Shown here in pieces: positions 25,810 through 33,454 of a DNA stretch of 39,881 bases. The DNA comes from an uncultured bacterium (lineage in GTDB: Bacteria > Bacillota > Clostridia > Peptostreptococcales > Anaerovoracaceae): positions 1 to 39,881 of the forward strand of contig CAJMLL010000020.1 of assembly GCA_905214225.1 (NCBI GenBank), in the 5' to 3' direction. Numbering within the stretch: position 1 is the first letter of the stretch; each line of letters opens with the position of its first letter. The translations under genes were made by a program, and so were the position numbers. The notes under the pieces were generated by a model, which saw only the letters and a list, made by a program, of their open reading frames with translations, did not search any database and was not told the DNA's origin.

Positions 25810-27654
25810 ATGTTAAATCTTAAAAAAGGTTTAGCCGTAGCACTTGCAGCTGCTACAGCGCTGACATTTGCTCCTGTAAGTGCTTTTGCAGGCACCTACA
25901 ACGACTGGAATAATAATGTCGCAAATACAATGAACTCCACAGGCAACCAGTGGACATTTGCCAAAGCTTCCACCTCGTACAAACAGGTGAACGAAACGGC
26001 CTCAACCGCATACGTACTGTTGACACCGTCACATACATCAGGCAGCGTGACATTTAAAACACCTGTCAAGAGCGACAGCGATGGTAAAACAAGCGGCCCG
26101 GAAGCCGTTACAGTAACGGACACATTCAAAGATGGCGTCTGGATAAAGAAAGACGGTAAGACCAAGGCCTCATCCGATGCTGACAAAGCAATACAGGTTC
26201 AGGCAAGTAGAAATTCTGACACTTTGAATTTTACGACAAGCCTTGCATACATTCGCGCAATGTCAAACTCTGTAGAGGAGATTGATTTGACGGCTGACTC
26301 CGACTTAAACGACCTGACCGACCTTGCAAAGCAGGTAAAGATTATCATTGCAAAGAATGATATCCAGCTGAATACCCTTAAAGTTACTCTAAGTGAGGCG
26401 AAAGATGGATCCTTTGCTAGATTCAGTAACCACGAAACCGACGATACTTTCTCGGCAGAAGCCCGTCCGAGTGGCGTGACTACCGCCAATAGCGATGTTA
26501 CTGTTACACCAACAACTCTAACAAACTTCAAGGACTCAAGCATCTCATTAAATCTTAAATCCAATAAAGACGCTACCTTTAAGGTTGAGTCTAATGCCGA
26601 TGTTGAGTACAAGTCTGATGATGAGTCTATTGCCACAATTGACAGAGATGGCATACATGCTAAAAAAGCTGGCAAGACAACAGTATATATCAAGACTAAA
26701 GAAAACCTTAAGAATTATGGTGTACTGACGGCAGCACTTACTGTCAATGTCATAGATCAACCGCAGGCGACACTTGCAGGTCCAGATGATGTATATGTTC
26801 ATGGGTATGGCAAGACCAATGCTGCAACCATCGGTGTTTCAGGTGCAAATATTGCAAAGAACACCATCAAATACCAGTTTGTTTATTGGAATGCCGCAAC
26901 CCAGAAGTATGAAACACTTACCAACACTTTAGCAGCACAGGTGAATCCTTATGTACTTGATGAGGCCGCTGATATTGTATATGTTCAAGAATATACCGGT
27001 CTTAGCAGTCCGAACTACAATTGGAATGCCTATCTTGAAGCAACAGCGACTGCGGCTGATGGATATGTAGCTCCTGCTCCTAAGTACATCCGTCTTCACT
27101 TCGACAACGATGCTCCGTTCGAGCTTGATGCTGCTTCTCAGACCCTCCATGTTGGTGAGTCTGTTCAGATCACTACCAAGACTACACGCGTAGCTACTGG
27201 TGCTGCATTTGCTTACAAGTCATGGAACCCGGCTGTTGCTACTGTTAGCAGCAATGGTGCCATCACAGCTGTCGGCGAAGGATCTACAAAGATCGATGTT
27301 TCTTACGGCGGATACACAAGGTCTGTAGCTGTTACTGTTAAGGAATATGAGAACGGCAAGAACTCAGACGGTACTCCTGTCCAGGTTACTGGCGTTACAG
27401 TATCAAACAAGAAGGGTGCTGCCGTTAAGGTAACATTCGACAAGTCTTCCATCAAGAACGTTAAGTACTACGTTCAGAAGAAGGTTTCCGGTAAGACCTC
27501 AGGAAAGTCTGTTGGCTCCAACAAGACAACACTTTCTGTAAAGAAGGGCGCTACCGTTAAGGTAAGAGTAAAGGCTTACTACTATGATGCCGCTGGCAAC
27601 AAGCTTGTAGGTTCTTACTCAGCTTGGAAGTCTCTTAAGACTGACAAGAAGTGA
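25810..27654 (+). CDS. Secreted Ig-like (BIG2) domain protein
   Basis: This 614-aa protein is exported by a classical signal peptide (residues 1-27, cleavage after SAFA). The next 220 residues are unrecognised. Two BIG2-type bacterial Ig-like domains follow: one around 240-315 with DDESIATIDRDGIHAKKAGKTT, another around 440-515 with WNPAVATVSSNGAITAVGEG. The C-terminal 90 residues (about 525-614) look like a fibronectin-type-III-like, very basic module with VTGVTVSNKKGAAVKVTF and ending in KSLKTDKK. There is no LPXTG motif or terminal membrane helix, so it is released or held non-covalently, perhaps through the basic module. Such proteins often mediate adhesion or wall contact; the ligand is unknown. 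Codon use changes in the last 550 bases, which use more C and G endings. AAAGGAGA precedes the ATG, with a hairpin right before it. Confidence 0.85.
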   Translation: MLNLKKGLAVALAAATALTFAPVSAFAGTYNDWNNNVANTMNSTGNQWTFAKASTSYKQVNETASTAYVLLTPSHTSGSVTFKTPVKSDSDGKTSGPEAVTVTDTFKDGVWIKKDGKTKASSDADKAIQVQASRNSDTLNFTTSLAYIRAMSNSVEEIDLTADSDLNDLTDLAKQVKIIIAKNDIQLNTLKVTLSEAKDGSFARFSNHETDDTFSAEARPSGVTTANSDVTVTPTTLTNFKDSSISLNLKSNKDATFKVESNADVEYKSDDESIATIDRDGIHAKKAGKTTVYIKTKENLKNYGVLTAALTVNVIDQPQATLAGPDDVYVHGYGKTNAATIGVSGANIAKNTIKYQFVYWNAATQKYETLTNTLAAQVNPYVLDEAADIVYVQEYTGLSSPNYNWNAYLEATATAADGYVAPAPKYIRLHFDNDAPFELDAASQTLHVGESVQITTKTTRVATGAAFAYKSWNPAVATVSSNGAITAVGEGSTKIDVSYGGYTRSVAVTVKEYENGKNSDGTPVQVTGVTVSNKKGAAVKVTFDKSSIKNVKYYVQKKVSGKTSGKSVGSNKTTLSVKKGATVKVRVKAYYYDAAGNKLVGSYSAWKSLKTDKK

Positions 27655-27737
27655 TTCCTGATCCTTCGGATTTAATCAGCAATTGACAAGAAGGTCTGGG
27701 GCATCCTGAGCTTCAGACCGGAAATAAGTAACACAAG

Positions 27738-27795
27738 TCCCTCGCTCATTCGGTTCTAATAAGAGCCGGACTCCCAATGAGCGGGGGATTTTTTT
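27738..27795 (+). terminator. Rho-independent terminator of the BIG2 gene
   Basis: TCCCTCGCTCATT (27738-27750) pairs with AATGAGCGGGGGA (27776-27788), with an inner CGGTTCT/AGAGCCG stem, followed by seven T. Confidence 0.88.
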
Positions 27796-27796
27796 A

Positions 27797-27844
27797 TGTG
27801 ACAAAAGGGTCAGGTCCGTTTGTCACGTTTTCCTGTAACATTTA
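27797..27844 (+). repeat. REP-like palindromic repeat, left copy
   Basis: The core GTGACAAA (27798-27805) and TTTGTCAC (27819-27826) form a perfect 8-bp stem around a GGGTCAGGTC loop. The 48-bp unit recurs at 28809-28856 with three mismatches. GGGTCAGGTC-type palindromes resemble repeats tied to REP-associated (Y1) transposases in other bacteria; no such transposase lies here. Confidence 0.75.
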
Positions 27845-27896
27845 TACATGACAATCCTGCCTGAGAATGAAATCCAGGGGGTAGAAAGCGAACATT

Positions 27897-28805
27897 ATGA
27901 AGTTGAACCAGATGTCTAAGACAATGGCGGCAATGACACTTGCAGCCGCACTGCTGCTGACAGGTACAGGCACATTTGCAGTTCCGGCGGTCGCAGCCGA
28001 TACCGGCGAGCCGGCGGACTACCTGATTAACAATCCCACAGACAACGAGACAGTCCAGGACTGGACAGACCTCCCGGGAGAGGATCCGGAAACCACCAGT
28101 ATCCCTGCGAAATTCAGGACATGCCCCGGCATACTGAGCATACCCATCTCACTGGCTGATGCGGATTCTCAGCTTGACTGGACATCGATCACTGCATCAA
28201 AGGGCCTAAAATACAAGCTGACATCTACTAACTACAGAGACTATATTGCTTACTCGACAATCTCTCACACGCCGACAAACCTGCTGGCGGACAATAAGTA
28301 TAGCATCACAGTGCAGGCCAGGAAGAAGGGTACCTATGATCTGAGCTTCAGCGTAAAAACCGGCGAAAATACACAGCAGTATACAGTGAAGGTATACTGC
28401 TATGAATATCCGGTGGCCAAGGTTACTGTCAACGGCAAGAGCATCAATTTGAGCAAGCAGATGAACATGAAGTCAGGCAAGGTAAAAGTCACCATGCCGA
28501 AGGGCTACAAGATCACGAAGCTCGAGTATCAGACCAGTGAGCGCGTCACTAATGCCGACGGAAATGTGACCACGAAAACCGATTACAAGACCTTCAGCAA
28601 CGGGGAGGAGATCCCCTTCATCACTCAGCCGGACTATTCGCATTACAAGTACAGTAACAACAGTACCTATATGACAACTACAAGCGAAAGCCTGTATGAC
28701 GGGGTCACAGCAAGTACAGATATCAAGATCACATATCTGGACAAGTACACAAAGGAGGAGCAGACCAGAACCGAACGGGTGAGTTACAGCGAGAACTGGA
28801 ACTGA
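27897..28805 (+). CDS. Secreted protein of unknown function
   Basis: This 302-aa protein has a signal peptide (about 1-33, with a long Ala/Leu/Thr core and cleavage after AVAA). No lipobox cysteine and no wall anchor are seen. The mature part is polar and rich in Thr, Ser, Lys and Tyr, with alternating hydrophobic residues suggesting beta-rich Ig-like folding. VTVNGKSINLSKQMNMKSGKVKV and the YKTFSNGEEIPF segment have a weak likeness to cell-surface repeats. I do not recognise a family. The ribosome site is weak and distant (AGGGGGTAG). The gene sits exactly between two REP-like repeats, which suggests it travelled as a unit. It follows another secreted protein gene, so a shared surface role is possible. 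Confidence 0.75.
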   Translation: MKLNQMSKTMAAMTLAAALLLTGTGTFAVPAVAADTGEPADYLINNPTDNETVQDWTDLPGEDPETTSIPAKFRTCPGILSIPISLADADSQLDWTSITASKGLKYKLTSTNYRDYIAYSTISHTPTNLLADNKYSITVQARKKGTYDLSFSVKTGENTQQYTVKVYCYEYPVAKVTVNGKSINLSKQMNMKSGKVKVTMPKGYKITKLEYQTSERVTNADGNVTTKTDYKTFSNGEEIPFITQPDYSHYKYSNNSTYMTTTSESLYDGVTASTDIKITYLDKYTKEEQTRTERVSYSENWN

Positions 28806-28808
28806 TAA

Positions 28809-28856
28809 TGTGACAGAGGGGTCAGGTCCGTTTGTCACGTTTTTCTGTAACATTTA
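28809..28856 (+). repeat. REP-like palindromic repeat, right copy
   Basis: This 48-bp copy matches 27797-27844 with three differences and starts four bases after the stop of the secreted protein gene. Its stem is GTGACAGA (28810-28817) with TTTGTCAC (28831-28838), including one G-T pair. Confidence 0.75.
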
Positions 28857-28960
28857 AGAGAGGCGGCCCTGAGCCTGCCCGGACCATAAAAGAGTGAGCG
28901 ACTTAGTGAGTTGCAGTTTATTGGACCCCGCGATTCACCGCTCATCCGGATTTTATTCCC

Positions 28961-29473
28961 GTGAGCTTTATACACTCTCCTCTAACATCGGATGAAATAT
29001 TTCATGAAAGGATTCGCACTTTGCTTGTCACAAAGAAGATACAGATAGATTTTGCCAACCGGAAATACAGAGCCTGCGATCGTATAGACGACATCACGAA
29101 GGCTGTGGCATACGCCGCCATCAATATCAACAAAAGGTACGGAGTTATCCTGGAGCCTCCCGAGGCCAAGAACGGGAAGGTGACTCTTGAGGTAAGGATT
29201 CCGGAGGAGCTGGGTCCCGGCTTTAACACAGGATACCGCTTAAGGGGAATCGCCGCCTATCTGACCAGAAATTATCCGAGAAGATACAGCAAGTGCCAGG
29301 TCGGCAACCGGCTGCTCATCTACACGGAGATTGGAGGCTCTGAGCTCACGGACGATGGCCTCCCGGAGGATGTGAAGGTAAAGGCGATCCTTAAGTTTAC
29401 CTCTCTGCTGCTCAATGACGATCCGGCTTCGAAGGAGAAGGCAGGGAGGATCATGGAGATACTGGATGAGTGA
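28961..29473 (+). CDS. Hypothetical protein, 170 aa
   Basis: I do not recognise this soluble, charged protein. It starts with GTG and has no clear ribosome site, so the start is uncertain; no in-frame ATG lies near the beginning. Residues about 40-60 contain ACDRIDDITKAVAYAAININKRYG, probably a helix. A short beta-like part KVTLEVRIPEEL and a basic stretch YLTRNYPRRYSKC follow. There is no signal peptide, membrane helix or known motif. It is bounded on the left by a REP-like repeat and on the right by a long hairpin. Coding is supported by length and by GC-rich third positions similar to the neighbouring recombinase. Confidence 0.6.
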   Translation: MSFIHSPLTSDEIFHERIRTLLVTKKIQIDFANRKYRACDRIDDITKAVAYAAININKRYGVILEPPEAKNGKVTLEVRIPEELGPGFNTGYRLRGIAAYLTRNYPRRYSKCQVGNRLLIYTEIGGSELTDDGLPEDVKVKAILKFTSLLLNDDPASKEKAGRIMEILDE

Positions 29474-29540
29474 GGGCCGGTTGTTGGGAAATCTGATGTA
29501 AGAAGTACAGGTAAGGTGTAGGAAAGCACAGGGGACGTAC

Positions 29541-29594
29541 AGCACCCCGCTTATCTGCTTGACAGGGAGATGTCAGGCGGATAGGCGGGGTGTT
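29541..29594 (+). repeat. Long hairpin repeat, left copy
   Basis: The arm 29541-29564 pairs with 29571-29594 over 24 positions (G-T pairs included) around a 6-nt loop. Nearly the same sequence occurs at 30942-30996. The following T-run is weak, so termination is possible but not certain; the duplication suggests a mobile or REP-like unit. Confidence 0.75.
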
Positions 29595-29675
29595 TCATAT
29601 ATTTCCAGTAGAAGAATTATCTGAAAAATGGTATGATATGCGCATAGATATCAATCATAAGGGGGTGACTCATAG

Positions 29676-30713
29676 ATGGGAAACAAGAATGAACTCACTT
29701 TGGATGCCGGAGATACGGTGATTGCGCCTGGTGAGGGCCTCAATATGCCGGATAAAGACGGATATGCTTATGATTTGACAGATCAGTTTTCTGCTTTGCC
29801 TGATATGGCAAGGCCCTTGATTACAGCTGCCAGAGAGACTATGTCAAAGATTGAAAAGATGCTGTACGCATCTCCTTCTTTTATAAATCTTGTCAAGGCA
29901 AGCGTCCCTGCCCAGGAATTTCAGGCTGTACTGACCGGCGAGCAGAAGGCCAGTCTGGCTGACGGTACGCTGAAGCTGATGACTAAAAAAGACGGCACCC
30001 TGATGGCCAATCTGGTCAATCCTGATACCAACAGGATTGTATCAACGATCTCCTTGCGGAGCGTGAATCTTTCACCTGCTATCAATCAGGCAATGTCCGG
30101 CTATGTCATGCAGATGCAGATGGCTCAGATCGCCGAGGAGATTCAAAATGTTCAGATAGCCATTGAAGAGGTCAGGCAGGGCCAGGAATATGATCGTCTT
30201 GCGATGGCATACAGCTGCCAGCAGAAGCTGATCCAGGCAATGAAGATCAGAGATCCGCAGCTTAAGCAGATGGCGCTGATGCAGATTGTATCTGATGCCG
30301 AAGACAGCCGTAACCTGCTGATGCTGAGCCAGACCACTAATGTGGCGTTCATAAAGAGCCAGCCTGAGTCAAACGTCGGGAAGTTCTTTTCGAGGGATTC
30401 GTCTGAGAAGATAAATGCCAGGATGGGAGAAATCAGAGAAAGTCTCGGGGCTGTAAATATAGTATCACTGGCGGAGGCGCTGGCTTACAGGGACATGGGA
30501 GAAGACGATGCAGCGCTGGAGAGCCTCAGATATTATGCATCATTTATAAAGAAGACCTATCTTGATGACCCGGGACTCGTTGAAAGACTGGACCTGATAG
30601 ACCCCTCGCCGGAAAATTACTGGTCGAAGACTTTGCCGGATATCCAGAAACGCATTATGTCACTGCCAGGATTAAAGGCAAAATTACTCACAGGAGGTGA
30701 AGAAAATGGATAA
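29676..30713 (+). CDS. Hypothetical protein, 345 aa, helical
   Basis: I do not recognise this family. The N-terminal 60 residues look disordered and Gly/Asp-rich. A mixed segment (about 85-130) contains GTLKLMTKKDGTLMANLVNP. From about 140 a long helical region is rich in Gln, Met, Ala and Glu (QMQMAQIAEEIQNVQIAIEE), likely a coiled coil. There is no signal peptide or membrane helix. GGGGGTGA is a fair ribosome site before the ATG. Its 3' end carries the ribosome site of, and overlaps by 8 bp, a small zinc-ribbon membrane protein gene. The two form an operon framed by twin hairpins. Confidence 0.7.
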   Translation: MGNKNELTLDAGDTVIAPGEGLNMPDKDGYAYDLTDQFSALPDMARPLITAARETMSKIEKMLYASPSFINLVKASVPAQEFQAVLTGEQKASLADGTLKLMTKKDGTLMANLVNPDTNRIVSTISLRSVNLSPAINQAMSGYVMQMQMAQIAEEIQNVQIAIEEVRQGQEYDRLAMAYSCQQKLIQAMKIRDPQLKQMALMQIVSDAEDSRNLLMLSQTTNVAFIKSQPESNVGKFFSRDSSEKINARMGEIRESLGAVNIVSLAEALAYRDMGEDDAALESLRYYASFIKKTYLDDPGLVERLDLIDPSPENYWSKTLPDIQKRIMSLPGLKAKLLTGGEENG

Positions 30714-30906
30714 GAAGCAGAGGATGTGTATGAAGTGCAAGAGACCACTTCCAGAAGGCTATAGACATCTTTGTTGTGAATCATGCAGGACGAAGCAAGT
30801 AGAGAATGTAAAGAAAGCAACTAAGACAGTTATGGGTGTGACCGCAGTTGCGGCATCGATTGCAGTGGTGATAGGTACAGCTGTTAAGATCAATCCAAAG
30901 GATTAA
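30706..30906 (+). CDS. Small zinc-ribbon membrane protein, 66 aa
   Basis: This 66-aa protein begins with a Cys4 zinc-ribbon-like module: CMKCKR (C8-C11 region) and CCESC about 17 residues later. A basic linker follows, then a single hydrophobic helix (about 42-62, VMGVTAVAASIAVVIGTAV) and a short charged end. Topology with the zinc module in the cytoplasm is likely from the positive residues before the helix. The ATG at 30706 sits 6 nt past AGGAGGTG; an in-frame GTG at 30697 lies inside that ribosome site and is rejected. Its start overlaps the preceding gene by 8 bp, implying coupled translation and a shared job. Function unknown. Confidence 0.75.
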   Translation: MDKKQRMCMKCKRPLPEGYRHLCCESCRTKQVENVKKATKTVMGVTAVAASIAVVIGTAVKINPKD

Positions 30907-30941
30907 GTGCCAATTTTTCCGAGGTATAACTCAAAGTCAGC

Positions 30942-30996
30942 AGCACCCCGCTTATCTGCCTGACAGGGGAGATGTCAGGCAGATAGGCGGGGTGCT
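30942..30996 (+). repeat. Long hairpin repeat, right copy
   Basis: The arm AGCACCCCGC...CTGACA at 30942-30965 pairs with 30973-30996 over 24 bases, with only one weak position, around a 7-nt loop. It is the stronger of the two copies (left copy 29541-29594). Confidence 0.8.
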
Positions 30997-31215
30997 ATTA
31001 TGCCATTGTTCAGGAACATATATTCGCACGGTCAGCAACTTCACTCCTGCGCATATGAAATATCCGTGCTCTCATGGAAATTGTCATAAAATGCTGTTAC
31101 AATAAATCGTGTTATGATTCTGGTCTCTTGGCCGGAACTTGATTTACTTTGATGCTGATGTTATTTGAATACCGCTCTGCGATGCAGAACGGCATGTCTG
31201 GAGAGAGTGTAGAAT

Positions 31216-33126
31216 ATGGCAGGAAGCAAGACAGAAATGTGGACAGTTAAGGAATTGTCCGATGCGCTTCAGAACAAGACGAAAGACGGCAAACGGATTG
31301 TCGTTCCGATGTTTCAGAGGGGCGAGAGATGGAAGGCGGAGCAGCAGAAAACTTTTATCGATTCGCTGATAAAAGGATATCCGGTGGGATCAATGCTCTT
31401 CTATGAGAAATATGTAAACGAGCAGTGGATCTATATACTTGTTGACGGACTTCAGAGAGGGAACTGCATGCGCTCCTATATGACCAACCCTACTGATTTC
31501 TTCTATGATGACAGCATTCCGGATGAACTCTGCTCCCGCATTCTTTCGCTGATTGGTAAAGATGACGAAAAAAACTATGCAGAAGTGAGGGGTATTCTCA
31601 CTGAATTCATCAAGGCAAAGCATGCGCTCAGGAACATCCAGTTCTATGATGTCGCTTACCTGCTCTGTGAGAAGTTCGAGGCAGACAGTGATTCTTCTGT
31701 AATCAGTCCGATGATTAAAATCTTCACTGACTTTTTCCAGAAAAAGCAGGATCTGTATGAACAGATAGCCTCGGCTGTGATTCCGGTCATTGTCTATAAT
31801 GGACCAGAGGAAAATCTCCCAGAAATTTTCGAAAGGATTAATTCCAAGGGAACACCACTTGACCGTTACGAGATCTACGCGGCTGCGTGGCCTGTGGACA
31901 AAAAGTTTCAGATTAATAATAGTGAAATCATCGAGTATGTCATAAATAAGTATGACGCCTTAGTAAAGGACGGTTATACAATCAACGGATATGACAAAGA
32001 AGCATTGCGTAGGGATGGGAAGGTCAATGCATTCGAATATATTTTTGGGCTTAGTCATTTTCTGGTAAATAAATATGAGATCCTTGGATTTGAAACAAAG
32101 CTTCTCGCGGACCGTGTTAATCCACTTGCCTTTGAGCTTGTAAACGCCTGTTTAAACGATTCGAAGGAGAAAATTCAATCTCTTTATGAGGATATTACTG
32201 CTTTAGATATCAACGCATTTGAGAAGGCACTCATTGCTGCCATAGAGTATGTTAGTGATTCTATTTCTATGGTGACACAATTCAAGGGGAATCAGAGAAA
32301 TGATAAGAATAGAGTATTACATACTAAGTACCAGATAATATCCATGATATCCTTTTCTTTCAGGGAGATGTATCCAATGGAGAATGTCTATACAGTAGAC
32401 TCATCTTGGAATGAAAAGAAAAAAATTCTTTCTAAAAACCTGGTTCACTATTATGTTTATGATGCTATAACGGATTATTGGGATGCTGGAGTTCAGGCAA
32501 AAATTTTCAAGGCAATGAAGTCAAACAGGTATATGAACGATATTCCGATTGGGTCTTGGACTGTTGCTTTAGACGGATTTTTTGAGAAATCTATGGGTCG
32601 CTCGGAAAAGAGCCAAGTATCCAGTCCTAAAAAAATAGAATATGTTCTTTTAAACTGTATCTATATGAAATCCTTCACGGCAAAGGATCAACTTTCACCT
32701 GATAAATATGATGTGGAGCACATTGCTACTAAGATACAGATGAAACAACTTATTGCCTCTTGTAATGGTAATGGTCTCCCAATAAGTTGCATTGCGAATC
32801 TGTGTTATCTCCCAGAGTCAATTAATAGGAGTAAGGGTGGACTGAACTTTTATCAGGATGAGAACTATCTAAAATATGTGAATTTGGATGAGGTAGAGAA
32901 AAAATTCAGTTTTACGGAGCGAAAAGATTTAGAGTGGATGGATATATCCTATAAGAACCCGGAAGGTTTTGCTAAACTTAAGAAAAACTATACAGAGTTT
33001 TGCGAAAAGAGGTTTAAGAAGCTAAAAGAGCGCATCTTTGAGGCATTAGGTATAGAAATTGAAACCAAAGAAATGAGATGGGAATCATCTGGAGATGGAG
33101 GACAGGTCGTTTTAACTACTTCTTAG
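31216..33126 (+). CDS. GmrSD-like DUF262/HNH (DUF1524) protein
   Basis: This 636-aa protein has the two-part layout of GmrSD-type restriction factors, which destroy modified DNA. The N-terminal DUF262 ParB-like NTPase domain (about 8-240) shows VPMFQRGERWK, FIDSLIKGYPVGS, the DGLQR motif (D77-R81) and IFERINSKGTPLDRYE. The C-terminal part contains an HNH-like core (about 495-550): DVEHIATK near residue 500, then NLCYLPESINRSKGG, which is like DUF1524. A helical region lies between. Relatives act against phages with modified bases, but other DUF262 proteins have different targets, so the substrate is inferred only. A hairpin (CCGCTCTGC/GCAGAACGG) lies just before the GGAGAGAG ribosome site. 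It is the first gene of a run of defence-like genes. Confidence 0.85.
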   Translation: MAGSKTEMWTVKELSDALQNKTKDGKRIVVPMFQRGERWKAEQQKTFIDSLIKGYPVGSMLFYEKYVNEQWIYILVDGLQRGNCMRSYMTNPTDFFYDDSIPDELCSRILSLIGKDDEKNYAEVRGILTEFIKAKHALRNIQFYDVAYLLCEKFEADSDSSVISPMIKIFTDFFQKKQDLYEQIASAVIPVIVYNGPEENLPEIFERINSKGTPLDRYEIYAAAWPVDKKFQINNSEIIEYVINKYDALVKDGYTINGYDKEALRRDGKVNAFEYIFGLSHFLVNKYEILGFETKLLADRVNPLAFELVNACLNDSKEKIQSLYEDITALDINAFEKALIAAIEYVSDSISMVTQFKGNQRNDKNRVLHTKYQIISMISFSFREMYPMENVYTVDSSWNEKKKILSKNLVHYYVYDAITDYWDAGVQAKIFKAMKSNRYMNDIPIGSWTVALDGFFEKSMGRSEKSQVSSPKKIEYVLLNCIYMKSFTAKDQLSPDKYDVEHIATKIQMKQLIASCNGNGLPISCIANLCYLPESINRSKGGLNFYQDENYLKYVNLDEVEKKFSFTERKDLEWMDISYKNPEGFAKLKKNYTEFCEKRFKKLKERIFEALGIEIETKEMRWESSGDGGQVVLTTS

Positions 33127-33454
33127 GTAGGTGAATAATCCCCGCTATCTTACTAGATCGCATATTCGCCGATGTATTATGACCATTTCTACGCTCGTAT
33201 GAAATTGTCTTGATATATGATATTCTGGCAGTATTGCAGAGGTGCTCTGGTTATTATGTTATCTTTGAATTGGGGTTCTACTAAAAAGTCAAGTCACCCA
33301 AAAAAGCTGGTAAAACACGGGAGTTGCGAGATTTTTGGTCAAAGACATTTAGTGTATCCGTTACCCTAAGTATTGTACTACAAGCCGCGTGAAATCTGTA
33401 TCTTCGCATGTAGTGTAGCTTTGTTGCAAAGTTCATATATTAAGGGAGGAATGT
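33127..33454. other. Gene-free AT-rich gap before the SAP-HEPN pair
   Basis: About 330 bp without a supported gene. It must hold the promoter of the next operon, but I found no confident -35/-10 pair. A strong GGGAGGA ribosome site ends it (33444-33450). Confidence 0.6.

Noticed and set aside
24004..27654. Invertible promoter switch for the BIG2 gene driven by the recombinase
   Set aside because: I found no inverted repeat pair bracketing a promoter; the only large repeats are direct, which would excise instead of invert.
28857..28960. tRNA or other RNA gene in the gap before the 170-aa protein
   Set aside because: No cloverleaf or other consistent fold could be drawn.
31010..33300. Similar upstream sequences of the DUF262 and SAP genes as a shared promoter module
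   Set aside because: Only short AT-rich pieces such as CATATTCGC agree; this is too little to call a shared element.
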